The position numbers and the translations under genes are program-made. The notes beneath the pieces were generated by a model. The model was not told where the DNA came from. It did not search any database and saw nothing but the letters and a program-made list of their open reading frames with translations. From positions 7,042,032 through 7,106,031 of the forward strand of contig CAMGYJ010000003.1 in the NCBI GenBank assembly GCA_946122785.1: a stretch of DNA of 64,000 nt. Reading direction: 5' to 3'. Origin of the DNA: Linum tenue (lineage: Eukaryota > Streptophyta > Magnoliopsida > Malpighiales > Linaceae). Position 1 is the stretch's first letter. Every line of letters begins with the position of its first letter. This document shows, in pieces, positions 32,281 to 42,984 of the stretch.

Positions 32281-33375
32281 AAATACAAGACTAAGGAAAT
32301 GGCTCGTGGTGAGAGTTCCTGTTCTCGTACCTCTCACCCTTGACAAGGCCACCGGACGAAGACAAGGAAATCCAAGTCAAAAGAAGTAGTTGTTGAAGAA
32401 ACTTAGCCACCATCTCCTACTCAACATCTATCAAGGAATCTACATCGAGATAATCAAGTCAATGTAGAAGGCGGCATAGAGCACATCACTCATTACTTTT
32501 TGGAACATGTGCCCGAGTAATTCAAGACCAAACTTCTGTGGCTTCAAGAATAACCCTTAAGCGAGATTACATGTCTCAACTGGATACTCCTCGTGCAACA
32601 TGGGATTGAGGATGCAATCCGCTCTAAAGTACAGAAGTTGGAATGGCTTAAGTTGCTCTCTATCCAAGAAAATATATACTGGGTGCTTGTTCTGGAGTTT
32701 ATCGGTACTCTTACCATTCGAGATATGAGGGGTGCCACCAACCTTGAAGGCAACATCCAATTCTAACTAGTGGGAGAGCATCGCCAATTGTCGTAGACTC
32801 ACACCATTCGGTACTCACTAGAGCAATGGATATTTACCCTGCAGATTTCGTAGACTCACCGGACACCTTTGCAACCTTGATAAGGGAATCTGGCATCCCT
32901 TGTTTTAAGACATTTTATGAATTTGAGGTCAAGAAATCCGATAGTAGACAATGAGATGTCAAGCTATCTAAAGTAGGCCAAGTGAAACCTGAGTGGCGGC
33001 TCATTCACCAAGTGATTGCTAGGTCCGTGGGAGGAAAGAACCGGAGCAAAGGCAACCTAACTGCCTGAGACGTCACCTTCTTTTATAGTATGAATCTACC
33101 CCGATCTCTACATCTCGGTTTGGCTATCTTATCTAGCTTCAAGCGTTATGAGACAGATCATCGGCTCGCCGCGCTACACTGGGGATTTTTTTATCACTCG
33201 TCTAACCAAGTTTTTCCAAATCGATTTCGAGTTTGTCCAATTTCGATTAGATACTAGGACAACTCCTTTATCCTTTGGAGTCTTGAAGTTGAAACTCAAA
33301 GTTCTACATATGAACGACAAGGGCATTTGGGGAGTGCAGGGACTTTCGTTTCCAACCTCTAATACGTTGGTTTAG
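32280..33375 (+). pseudogene. Athila ORF-1 (env-like position) pseudogene
   Basis: Plus-strand text in several frames recalls the Athila ORF-1 protein: LEWLKLLSIQENIYWVLVLEF (about 32640), YPADFVDSPDTFATLIRESG (about 32830), WRLIHQVIARSVGG (about 32995) and FFITRLTKFFQIDFEFVQF (about 33185-33245). Frameshifts and stops break it. The same protein is better preserved in the minus-strand element at 52795-54220. Its function is unknown; it occupies the env position. Confidence 0.6.
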
Positions 33376-33498
33376 ATTTGTATTTTTTTTGGTAGCTTTG
33401 TTTGTTTTCATTTCGGCATCCCAATTGTGGGAGTTAGGTTTTGTTTTGCTCCATGAACCTTTGTCTAATTCTACAGATCAAGTTATCAATATCTCTCT

Positions 33499-34014
33499 GT
33501 TGGGGGTGTTGCCAAAGAGGCCCAAAGGTGGACCCAAGAGAAAGCCCACTTTTCTAAGGGCAGCCCACATCAATGGGTTAGCAACAAAGAATCCGCAAAT
33601 GGGCTGAGGAAGCCCACTCCATGCCAGGTGGGATGGGCATGAAGACAAAGCACTAAGAGCCAAAGAAGTCCAGACTGGCAAGTGGTCCCTCGCCTGTGGG
33701 CGCCTGCCAGCCGTCAGAAGCCTGACAAGGTGGTTGAGGCTTCTGACAGGAATGAAGGTACAAGGCATTTAATGTGACAGTGACGTGGAGGAGATCCATC
33801 TCGAACTCGGTGAGTATAAATAGGGTTGGTAGCATTTACACAGGTTGGACTCTCTCACTAAAACTCTTGCTCCCAAAGCACTTCTCTCTCTAAAATACTG
33901 ACTTGATCGTCGGAGGGCTAACGGGCCGAGACGCCCCCCTCTATGCTCGTGTGTGTAGGTAGGCGACAAACTGAAAGGACGCCGACGTGTTGACAAGGCG
34001 TCGAGGCTCAAACA
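33499..34014 (+). repeat. Left LTR of the Tat element
   Basis: 516 bp with TG...CA ends and a TATA box TATAAATAG at 33815-33823, the likely core promoter of the element RNA. It is preceded by CTCTC. Confidence 0.92.
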
Positions 34015-34015
34015 A

Positions 34016-34034
34016 CTGGCGCGCCAGGAAGGGG
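34016..34034 (+). other. Putative primer binding site of the Tat element
   Basis: CTGGCGCGCCAGGAAGGGG starts one base after the LTR, the expected position. I could not identify the tRNA. Confidence 0.5.
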
Positions 34035-34050
34035 AATATAACCAAGAATC

Positions 34051-35100
34051 ATGAGTAAGGAGGCGCCTATGAGTGTGGAGAGAGAGGAAATTACGGAAGA
34101 CCAGTTCGAGGGGATGAGAGGGCTGACGCCCGAGATGGACGAAGGCGAGGAGAGCGATGTTATGTTTCGAGGGTCGGAGGGCTCCTCGCTCACAAAGAAG
34201 GAGCTATTTAGGATCATCGAGGATCAGGACGAGGCAATCGAGGCGATTCGACGAGAGGTGGATGCCTTGAATAGGGGAGAAGGGATGACGCCCAGCCCAA
34301 CCTCGAAGAGAAGGGAAAGGGTGGCGGAGACGGAAAGCGAGTCCGGGCACTTGAGGCGCCCAAGCCTGTGGTGCCCACATGACCGCGGTGGCCCGGACGC
34401 CAGTGGATGTAACGGAGGAATCCTGGGGCGCCTATCACGCCACTGCTCCGTGAGGCAGCCCTGGCACGGAATATACTGATGGAGCCCGCAGGAACGAACA
34501 TTCCCCCACTCCCAACTTATGACGGGACAGCGGACCCGGATGATCACTTGAATGAATACTTCACCAAGATGCAGCTTTACAACAGCTCGGATGCTACCCT
34601 GTGCAAAGTGTTCTCGTCGACCTTCGCAGGCGTGGTCCTTGACTGGTACCATCAAATAGAAGAGGGGCGCATTGACTGCTTTGAGCAGTTTGCGGCGATG
34701 TTTTTGGCAAAGTTCGCCAGCAGGAAGCGCCGCTCCCTGACCATAGGCCCCCTCTTCAAATTCAAACAAAGAGAAGGGGAGGCGCTGAGAGAATTTTATG
34801 AAAGATGGCTCTCGGTAGCCTTGGCAGTAAAAGACGCTCAGCCGTCGGTGTTGGGAGTATGCTTGAACGAATGCACCACCAGCGAGGAGCTGTGCAGAGC
34901 GCTCGCGAAGAGAGACGTGGTGTCCATGGAGGATTTGGACCACCGAGTGCAGAAGGTGATCATGCTCGAGGAAGCTTTGACGGCCAGAAGGGCAGATAGG
35001 CGGAGGACGAGGGGAGAAGAAGTTGAGGCGATAAGGAGACCCCATCCCCCGAATGGATCAGGGTATGCACCCGTGAATCAACCCTAGCCCAGAAGAATGG
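34051..35100 (+). pseudogene. Tat element gag
   Basis: Two overlapping frames (34051-34479 and 34479-35087) imply one frameshift near 34400-34480. The second contains the Ty3 Gag core: PPLPTYDGTADPDDHLNEYF, VLDWYHQIEEGRIDCFEQFA, LFKFKQREGEALREFYERW. The N-terminal part is acidic. Gag would form the particle shell; this copy is broken. Confidence 0.82.
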
Positions 35101-35215
35101 ACGCCGGACGCCCGACGCTTAGGGGGCGGGAGCCTTTGCAGAATACAATGATTCGCTGAAGAACATACTCCAGCACGTCAAGGAGAAAGGATATCACATC
35201 CGATGGCCGGGCCCC

Positions 35216-36109
35216 ATGAGGGGGCAGCCCAACGAGCGGAATTTGGACCGATATTGTGACTTCCATCGGGAGGTGGGGCACCACACGGCCGACTGCTACC
35301 AGTTGAAAACCGAGTTGCAAGGCCTGACAGATAGGGGGATGCTCAATGATTTTGTCAAGAAGCCTGAAGAGAGGGTGCACCGTGCGTGTGTAGCCGGCAC
35401 AGAGCAAGGAGCGAGGGAGCTGCCACCCCCGCCCTATGTCCTCGACCAAGAAAAGGCGCCTGAGCGAGTACGACTTACCGTCGAGTCCATTTCGGGGACG
35501 GTGGATTTGAGGGAAAAGTTGGAGGCAAACCGCCGACTAAGAGCCGCATCGGCCAATGTACAGGATGCCATCGACATCAGTTTCAACATGGCGCCCGAGG
35601 AGGCGTGCATGCTCCCATCCATGGACGCCTTGGAGATACAAGGGGTGGTGGTAGGATGCAAAGTGAGGAGGATGCTCGTCGACACGGAAAGTTCCATGGA
35701 CGTGTTGTTCAAGAACACGGTGACCCGCATGCAACTCACACCTGAGTTGATCAGACCATCGGAGTCCGTGCTGGTCGGATTCTCCGGGGCGCCCGCCAGG
35801 GTGATAGGGCGAGTGCGCCTTCCTATCACCTTGGGCGATGGGGAGCAACGGGTAACGCGCGCCATCGACTTTGGAATTATGGACTGCCCGTCGCCATACA
35901 ATACAATTCTGGGAAGACCTCTCCTAGCTTTGTTCAACGGGGTGGCCTCTACTTGTCACCAAACCTTGAAATTTATCGCTCCGCAAGGAGTGGACGTAGC
36001 TCGCGGACTGGGCGCTCCGCGTTACGCAAAAGAAACTGGGCGGAAGCGACGATGCACCGAAGCAAGGGTCAATATGTTGGAGACCGTGACAGAAGAGGCA
36101 CCCCGCTGA
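35216..36109 (+). pseudogene. Tat element Gag C-terminus and aspartic protease, active site altered
   Basis: Begins with a knuckle-like CDFHREVGHHTADC (residues about 14-27) and continues to the retropepsin region, where the usual DTG active site reads DTE (LVDTESSMDVLF; GAA at 35687-35689). ILGRPLL near 35910 is the conserved C-terminal protease block. The Gly-to-Glu change is one G-to-A substitution and should abolish activity. The open frame itself is unbroken for 297 codons. Confidence 0.82.
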
Positions 36110-36137
36110 ATCTACCAACGAAGAGCTTTTAGTAGCT

Positions 36138-37200
36138 TTGAACGAAGGGCGCCCGGAAAGACAGGTGAGGATATCAGCAGAGGCGTCAGGAGAAATAAAA
36201 GAGCGCCTGATTGCCCTCCTAAAGGAGTTCGCGGAACTTTTCGCATGGAGTGCTCTGGAGATGCCGAACGTCGCGCCCGAAACGGTCGTGCATAAGTTGG
36301 CGGTCGAAGAGGGCAGGCGCCCAGTACAGCAAAAACGCAAGAACCTATCGCCAGAGAAGAAGGCGGCGCTTAGGGTCTAGGTGGACAAGCTCCAAGGCGC
36401 TAATTTGGTCGAGGAAACTTCCTATGTCACCTGGTTGTCGAATGTGGTTTTCGTGCCTATGTCACCACGGATGCTTACCCGATCTCCCGCATAGATCAAT
36501 TGGTGGACTCCACGACATATAATGAGATGCTGAGCTTTGTGGACATGTTCTCAGGGTACCATCAGATCCCCATGGCAGAGGAAGACCGACCAAAGATGGC
36601 TTTTATGACGCCCTTCGGAAACTTTTGCTACTGGGTCATGGCATTCGGACTCAAGAATGCGGGCGCCACCTATCAAAGAATGGTCAACAATGTCTTCCGC
36701 AAACAAATCGGTCGTAATGTGGAGGCCTATGTGGATAACTTGATAGTCAAGAGTCGTAGGCGCGAGGATCACTTGGAAGACTTGCAGGAAACGTTCTAAG
36801 CCATGCCGGCGCACAGGCTTCGTCTAAACCCCCTCAAATGTGTGTTCGGCGTCGAAGCAGGGAAATTTTTGGGATTCATGATCACCAAGCGGGGCATTGA
36901 AGCCATCCCAAAGCAGGTGGACGCGATCCTCAGACTTACACCCCCGAAGACGCCCAAAGAAGTGCAAGGCTTGGCAGGAAGGTTGGCGGCCCTGGGGCGC
37001 TTCATCCCGCGGTCCGCCGATAGGGCCGCTCCTTTTTTTCGAACACTAAAAAAGGCGGTGCATTTTCAATGGAATGATGAGTGCAATTTAGCATTCGAGG
37101 AATTGAAGCAACTCCTAGCCGCCTCGACCGTCATGACGGCGCCTAAAGTAGGGAGGCGATGTACCTTTACATCGTTGTATCGAAAGTCTCGGTAAGTGCA
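36138..37200 (+). pseudogene. Tat element reverse transcriptase, frame-broken, YVDN in place of YVDD
   Basis: Starts with FAELFAWSALEMPNVAP and RPVQQKRKNLSPEKKAAL, stops at 36378, loses sequence around 36380-36500, then resumes in another frame with DMFSGYHQIPMAEEDRPKMAF (36530 on) and AYVDNLIVKS, where the second catalytic Asp is Asn (AAC at 36737-36739). A further stop near 36797 precedes the thumb/connection part (36803-37195). Confidence 0.85.
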
Positions 37201-38125
37201 GTCTTGGTGTCAAGGGAGGCCCCCTCCGGAGAAGACAAGCCAGTCTACTATGTTAGTCATACCATGATCGCCCACGAAAGGCGATATGCACCCATTGAGA
37301 AGGCCGCATACCATCATTGTGCTCACCAACCTACCGTTAAAGTCGACATTGGGATCGATGGACGTGGCTGGGCGCCTCGTCAAATGGGCAGTTCAACTAA
37401 GTGAGTTCGACATTCGGTATTCGCCCCGACCAGCGATAAAGGCCCAGGACTTGGCGGGTTTCGTTGTGGAAGGAGTAGCAGAAGCAGAGCGGGGAGTGGA
37501 TGACTGCTGGCAAGTTCAAGTCGATGGGGGGGCCAGTCACACCGGCGCCGGAGCAGGTATCGTGATTATAAGTCCGGGAGGCGCAATGCACGAAGTCGCA
37601 TTACGATTCGCGGCCCTAAAGACGAACAACGCGGTGGAATGTGAAGCAGTTATCGCTGGCATGAGTATGGCTAAGGAGCTGGGCGCCCAAAAGATCCAAG
37701 TCAGGTCCGATTCAGCCCTCGTCATTAATCAACTCAACAGAGTCTTCGAAGTAAAAGAAGAAGCGCTCGAAGGGTATGTGCGAAGAGTAATAGAGGTGGG
37801 AGCCTGGTTTGGGGAAATCTCCTTTGTCCACGTCCCCCGAGAAGAGAACGCCCATGCAGACGCTTTATCCAAGCTAGCAACCGCAGTGGATTTCGCGGAA
37901 GAAAGGAAAGTCATTGTCACCGCGGAGGCGCCCCAAGTGCATCTGATCGCTGACCTCTGCGGTGTAGGCGCCACCACCGGTTGGATGGCTCCAATTGAGT
38001 TATTTTTTACCCAAGGCGTGGTGCCCGAGGACCCAAAAGAAGCATGGCGGCTCCGCCAAAAAGCAGCACGGTGTTCCATTGTTGAGGGAAAGTTGTACAA
38101 AGGTCTCACGCGGGAACATACCTGA
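37159..38125 (+). pseudogene. Tat element RNase H region plus second (archaeal-type) RNase H
   Basis: 37159-37400 carries the ordinary gypsy RNase H part (SAVLVSREAPSGEDKPVYYVSHT). The next frame (37286-38125) contains a second RNase H: VQVDGGASHTGAGAGIVI, NNAVECEAVIAGM, VRSDSALVINQLN and HVPREENAHADALSKLA, which keep the Asp-Glu-Asp-Asp pattern. A dual RNase H is known from the Tat lineage. A stop at 38123 separates it from the integrase. Confidence 0.85.
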
Positions 38126-38180
38126 GGTTCCTGAAGGAAGAGGAGGGCAAGAGAGCAATTGAGGAAGCGCATAGCGGAAC

Positions 38181-39287
38181 GTGCGACATGCACGGGGGGG
38201 GGGGGGGGGGGGGGGGGGGGCGAAGTCTGGAAAAATATTGCTAAGGCAAGGATTTTACTGGCCAACAATGCGAAGGGATGCAAAGGCACATGTGGACGCT
38301 TGCCACCAATGCCAGGTGCACGCCAATGACATTCACATCCCGGCGGCGCCCATGCAAGGTAATGTGGGGGCTTGGCCCTTCGCTCAATGGGGCATGGATC
38401 TCTTAGGCCCTTTTCCCAAGGCGCCTGGTCAACTGAAGTACCTAATAGTCGCAGTCGACTATTTTTCCAAATGGATCGAGGCGGAACCTTTGGCCACGAT
38501 CACCGAAGCCCAAGTGCGAAAGTTCACCAAGAAGAACATATTCACCCATTTCGGATTACCTGAGTCCATTGTCACATATCATGGAAAACAATTGGATTGC
38601 AAGAAATTTGTGGAGTTTTGCGACGACAATGGGGTGGTGTTGAGGTTTTCGTCCGTAGCTTACCCCCAGGCAAATGGACAGGCCGAGGCTGCCAACAAAA
38701 GCATTCTGCATGGTCTGCACACACGGTTATCGGGCGCCAAAGGCCGGTGGGTGGAAGAACTGCCAAGCGTTCTATGGGCACATCGAACAACATACAAAAC
38801 GGCCACCGGCGAAACACCCTTTGCTTTAACCTACGGTAGCGAAGCTGTCATCCCAGTTGAGGTCAACCTCCCGAGCTATCGTGTCATTCACTATGACCCC
38901 AACAGCAATGAAGAAGCACGAGCAAGTGAGCTAGATATGGCCGATGAATCGAGGGACATAGCGTCGATCCGCTTGGAAAAGATGAAGCCGCAAGTGGCGA
39001 GGTATTACGACAGAAAGATGCGCCCGCATGGTATCACAAGAGGCGCCCAAGTTCTCAAAAGGGACTTTCGCCCTGACGCCCGAGAGGGTAAGCTGGCAAC
39101 CAAGTGGAAGGGCCCATACCGTGTGAGAGAGACAGTGGGTCCTGACACATTTAAACTCGAACACCTTGATGGCACGCCAATAAAAAGGACTTGGAACGCC
39201 CAGAATTTACGTTTTTACAAGGCTGATGGAGATGAACCCCAGCAGCTCGGTTCGAGTGAGGGAAACCATGACAATGTTGAGGGTTAG
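38181..39287 (+). pseudogene. Tat element integrase, second catalytic Asp replaced
   Basis: Open for 368 codons after a G27 run at 38194-38220. Zinc-binding C-C part at about 38297-38310 (CHQCQVHA), core with WGMDLLGPF (first Asp), then SIVTYHGKQL where Asp is expected at the Tyr (TAT at 38577-38579), and GQAEAANKS (third residue Glu present). The C-terminal domain follows (KWKGPYRVRETVGPDTFKLE). With the second Asp gone it cannot catalyse strand transfer. Confidence 0.85.
38194..38220 (+). other. G27 homopolymer within pol
   Basis: Twenty-seven consecutive G lie between the RNase H and integrase parts where related elements encode a short Gly-containing loop (HGG...K-L-GFYWP). A run this long is unusual and may be a sequencing or assembly artefact. 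Confidence 0.8.
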
Positions 39288-39324
39288 CCGTAGTTGCTGT
39301 TCCAGTGGAATGCGCTCGTATTAT

Positions 39325-39700
39325 GTCAAAAGCGCTCATAGCATTAGCCCCTTATTGTTTTCAAAAGCGCCCGTTTTGTAGTAGTTTCAATCATGTTGTC
39401 GTATTATGTTATGCAAGTAAAGCGCCCAACTTTGCGCCCGATTATGTGATTAAAGTGTAAATGGTTAAGGCAAGTCAGTAAAAGCGCCCTGTTTTGCGCC
39501 CCTCCATCACAAAGCGCCCCGTTTTGCGCCCCTCGATCACAAAGCGCCCTCAACATTGCGCCCTAAGTTCACGAACAACAAGGTTAAAGCAATAACGCGC
39601 CCAACCTTGCTCCCGATGTTTACAAAGCGCCCTCACCTTTGCGCCCTAAGATCGCGAAAAATAAGGTTAAAGCAATAACGCGCCCTCGATACGCCCAGCT
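39325..39700 (+). repeat. GCGCCC-rich degenerate tandem repeat after integrase
   Basis: Units of about 30 bp (AAAGCGCCC(T/C)GTTTTGCGCCCC-TC(C/G)ATCAC) recur, best at 39480-39540, with looser copies from 39325 to 39700. They fall between the integrase stop and the 3' end of the antisense gene. No coding role visible. Confidence 0.75.
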
Positions 39701-39893
39701 CCCAAAAATGAGTTAGGATCACCAACAGAAACATACGGAAACGTCTTATATATATAAGATTGATACAACAGGGTGCCACTTCATCCGGCGCCCATTTTTC
39801 ACTCCGCCCCCGAGGTGGCATCTCCGGCACTGAGCGCCTCCTAGGCAGGTGACGGAGGAACAGAGCTGCTGGGAGGCGCATCGGCACCAAGAG

Positions 39894-42311
39894 TTATGGG
39901 CGCCTTCCCGCTTCACTGGGAGCCTCCATTTCCCCGATCACATACTCGGCCATTTTGGTCAAGTCCCAAGTGAGATATGGGTAATTCTTCTCCAGCTTAA
40001 TCTTCAAAATGTCGAGGCAGGTCAGGCAGGCGTTGGCACACATGTCTTTGCCAGCCTCGGATTCCTCGAAGGTCTCCAAAGAGTGGCGCAAGGTGGAAAT
40101 TTCTTTCCACGCCTCATTCAAGGATTTCTTGCTCTCCTTGTGGGCGTCTTGCAACCTCTTCTTCTCCTCCTTGAGGAGATCGATCTCGCTGGCATGGGCG
40201 CCCACCTCTTTCTCCAACGCCTCCTTTTCACTTCTTAGAGTGGCCACCTTTTCCTCGAGCCCCCTCCGCTCTTCCTTAAATTCCGCTTCGATCTTGCGGC
40301 GCTCATCCTCAAGAGCGCCCTGAAGTCGCGACTTCCAATGCTGCTTTCATCTGCACGTCCTCGCACTCCTTCATCAGTTGTTCGCGGCGCTCGGACGCGG
40401 TCTCCAAGTCATGCTTCAACGAGGAGGCAGAAGAAGAGGCTTCGAGCGCCTCTCGCTTCGTTTCGGCCAGGCATCGGGCGCCCCTCTCAGCAAAAATGAG
40501 GATATGCATACGCCAAGTCAGGCAGTTAGACATTTACGTAATGCAATTTAGAAAGCGTGAAGTAACGAGTAAAGGTAGGTACCTTGGCGCCCACTTGGGC
40601 CAGTTCAGCAAAGAGATGATCCCCGTTCACCTCCGACGGCATCTGCCACATCTTGGCGGCCGAGATAGCCAGCCTCATGGCGCAGCCTCGATCGACTGCC
40701 GACAGAGGGGAGCAGGGCAGGCTGATGCGCCCCACTTCGGTGCTGCGCAGCTGGAACACTGGCGGGAGCCCATCGGGGCCCACGAAGCGCCCCTCCTCAT
40801 TCAGGCAAAACTGGGCGCCCTCACCATCTCCCGACCCAAAGGCGCGTGCTTTCCCCTTCCCCTGGTAAGCTTTCTTGCTGACGTGGGGTAAGGGGGAGCC
40901 TGCCCTCTTTCCCCGACGAACCAGGAGCTCGGCCTCCTCCTCCCCGGAGTTCCCTTCTTGCTCCGTGGGCTCGACATCCGGCACCCCCTCTTCCGCTTCT
41001 GGGGCAGAAGACGTCACGCTGGCAGTCTTCGTGTGAACGGGCGTCTTCGGAGAACCCGCTCCCGTGTTCCCCTTCACTGCCCTCTTCTTTTTCTTTGAAA
41101 TAGGAGGGGGCGCCTGTGACTGAGCAGCAGTTGGTGCAGGCGCCTGTGGCTGCACCGTGGCAGGCGCTCCCCCCGCCATTGCCGCCAGCCGACTCTTCAT
41201 CAGCTTCGCGATGCTGCTGTAGTCCGACCCTACACACAGTTTAATGGTTAGCTCAATTCATAACACAGATACACACATAACATCTAGGCGCCTACAAACC
41301 ATCGTTATAGTACGCCTCCAAAATTGGGGGGGCGGTTTTCGGTGATACGCAGATCCACACGCTGCACGCAAATCAAGCGGGCGCCATCTTTCTCTGATGG
41401 GGATAGCACAACCGGCGCGTTAAAGGCTTCGATGTGCCCCAGCTCCCACTCCCTCAGAAAGGCGCCTCCACTCTCAAAGAAAGAGTCCTGGTACGCCTTC
41501 ATAAAAAAGAAGACGTTGAACCAGCTGTGCCCCAACTTGGGGCACCGTTCCACGAAGTGATAGGGGCGCTTCTTCCGCTTTTGAAGGGACAGACAGTTGT
41601 CAAGGGGCGCCATCTTAAAAAAATATTTGAATAAATTGAAGGTGGGTTCGACGTTGTGTTCCCGACACCTCAACTTGAACAAAATCACGATCGTGATGAC
41701 CGAGGGAGACAGGCTCCCCAGCGAGCAACCACAAGCCGTCAGAATCCCTTCCATAATGTGGTCGAGGGGAAACCGCAGCCTGAAGCGAAAGTACTCCTGA
41801 TACACCCCGATCCACTTCGGCCCGCAAACGCCCACTCGGGAGATAGCGGATGGAGGCGCATACCACCAGTCGCGCGGCAGTTGGAGGCTGGTCACCAATT
41901 CGTGGACACGTGCCAAGGTGACAGTCGACTCGTGCTTCGGTCCAGCCACGTCGAAGGGCAACGCGGACGTCTCCACTAGAAGATGGTCAGGTGGAAAGGT
42001 GTTCTCCCACGTTGTAATCTTGTAGGACCCATCCGCGGGCATGAAACCTGGAGTTGAGGCGCTTGATGGACTAGCGGATGTGGAAGCAGGCGCCCTCTCT
42101 AAACCAACAAACGATCCAGGCGCAATTTTGACGCGGGGTAAGCGACGCCCTAGCCTAGGTATCCAAAATAAATTTAACAAAAATAACTACCAAGTCAAGA
42201 AGGTTCCTTACCACTCTGAGTCGGACGCCTTGCATCACTGCCTGCGCCTGCTCCAGTCGCACCGGCATCGGAGGCGCCTGCACCAGAAGTTTTGTCTTGT
42301 TGCGACGACAT
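39894..42311 (-). pseudogene. Spliced antisense gene (aORF) of the Tat element, Transposase_28-like
   Basis: A gene on the strand opposite to gag-pol. The model has four exons: 42311-42212 (ATG TCG TCG CAA), 42149-41300, 41229-40583 and 40485 to about 39894, all with GT-AG borders (GTAAGG, GTTTGT, GTACCT donors). Phases agree only if one base is dropped from the seven-base C run at 41326-41332 (coding strand). Exon 2 carries the conserved core seen in putative gypsy antisense proteins (FRFRLRFPLDHIMEGIL, SLSPSVITIVILFKL, HSWFNVFFFM). Exon 3 is Pro/Ala and Lys rich with KKKKRAVKG, a nuclear-signal-like stretch. Exon 4 is a long coiled coil (LRSEKEALEKEV, EIDLLKEEKKRLQ) after another frame change near 40330. 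Function unknown. Its promoter may be the TATA-like sequence at 42447-42455. Confidence 0.8.
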
Positions 42312-42446
42312 TCTTGCTGACACAAATAAAGATGACGATTGCAAAGTGGACTATAGAGAAGTCAGAGCAAAATCTAGAGAGAGGTCAGAGCACAATCTAG
42401 AGAGAGGACGGGTTGTAGAAAGTGACAAAGACTAGGGATGGCGTGG

Positions 42447-42455
42447 ATATTTAAA
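42447..42455 (-). promoter_or_regulatory. Candidate TATA box for the antisense gene
   Basis: TTTAAATAT on the minus strand lies about 135 bp upstream of the antisense ATG, outside the LTR. Short direct repeats (TCAGAGCA-AATCTAGAGAGAGG, twice at 42361-42405) lie in the presumed leader. Based on sequence and position only. Confidence 0.45.
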
Positions 42456-42972
42456 GGAGGGGAGGACTCGCGTCGGGGCTCGTGCCGCGTGCCACGTGTC
42501 GGCTTTTGATTACGGGCGGGCTTTTGAGCTTCCCCCACTTTACCTCTTCCTTTCTTTTTGAATTCCCCAAATTTAAATTTCGAATTTCGAATTTCGAAAT
42601 TTGAAATTTCAAGTTTTTCCAAATTCAAGAAAGGAATATGTTTGGGCCGGCATCAAACCCCGTCCGTGAGGGGGGCATGAGAGTCATGGGCGCCCCCCAC
42701 TGCTAGCTCCACAGGAAGGCGCCCGCGAACCAATGAGGCGAGGTACATGAAACAAGAGGCGCCCCGCGAGAGGCGGGCATGAAGCAGCGAAAATAAAACC
42801 GAGTAAGAGTAAGCCCCGAGGCAAACAGTGCGACGAGGAATGGTCGGTCGAGAACTCGGGCGCCGTAAAGACAGGCTTAACCGGGAAACAGGGCGCCCAT
42901 GTATGAGGAGAAAGCGATGACACAACAGAGGGGTCAGTTAGGCGCTCAAAGGCGAAACCATGAGCACCTAAC

Positions 42973-42980
42973 TGGGGGGG
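42973..42980 (+). other. Polypurine tract of the Tat element
   Basis: TGGGGGGG, four bases before the right LTR, is the likely plus-strand primer. Confidence 0.7.
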
Positions 42981-42984
42981 CAAT

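Larger units (their letters stand above)
27440..33498 (+). mobile_element. Degenerate Athila-type Ty3/gypsy element lacking pol
   Basis: In order on the plus strand: a tRNA-Asp-like primer site (27498-27520, TTTTGGCGCTGTTGTCGTGG), gag (27577-29200), protease-like region (29650-30000), the post-pol motif CTTGTTGGGAGGCAA near 30607, and an Athila ORF-1-like frame (about 32280-33375). No reverse transcriptase, RNase H or integrase is seen, so a large internal deletion probably joins protease to post-pol sequence. Stops and frameshifts are scattered throughout. A 5' LTR could not be paired with a 3' LTR; the Tat element at 33499 is inserted at the right side. Confidence 0.7.

Noticed and set aside
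34018..34027. TGGCGCGCCA palindrome as a separate regulatory site
   Set aside because: It lies at the primer-site position of the Tat element and is better explained by that.
41305..41330. Natural C-terminus PPNFGGVL of the antisense gene exon 2
   Set aside because: Dropping one base of the homopolymer gives a frame that meets a good donor and joins exon 3 in phase, so the stop is more likely due to an indel.
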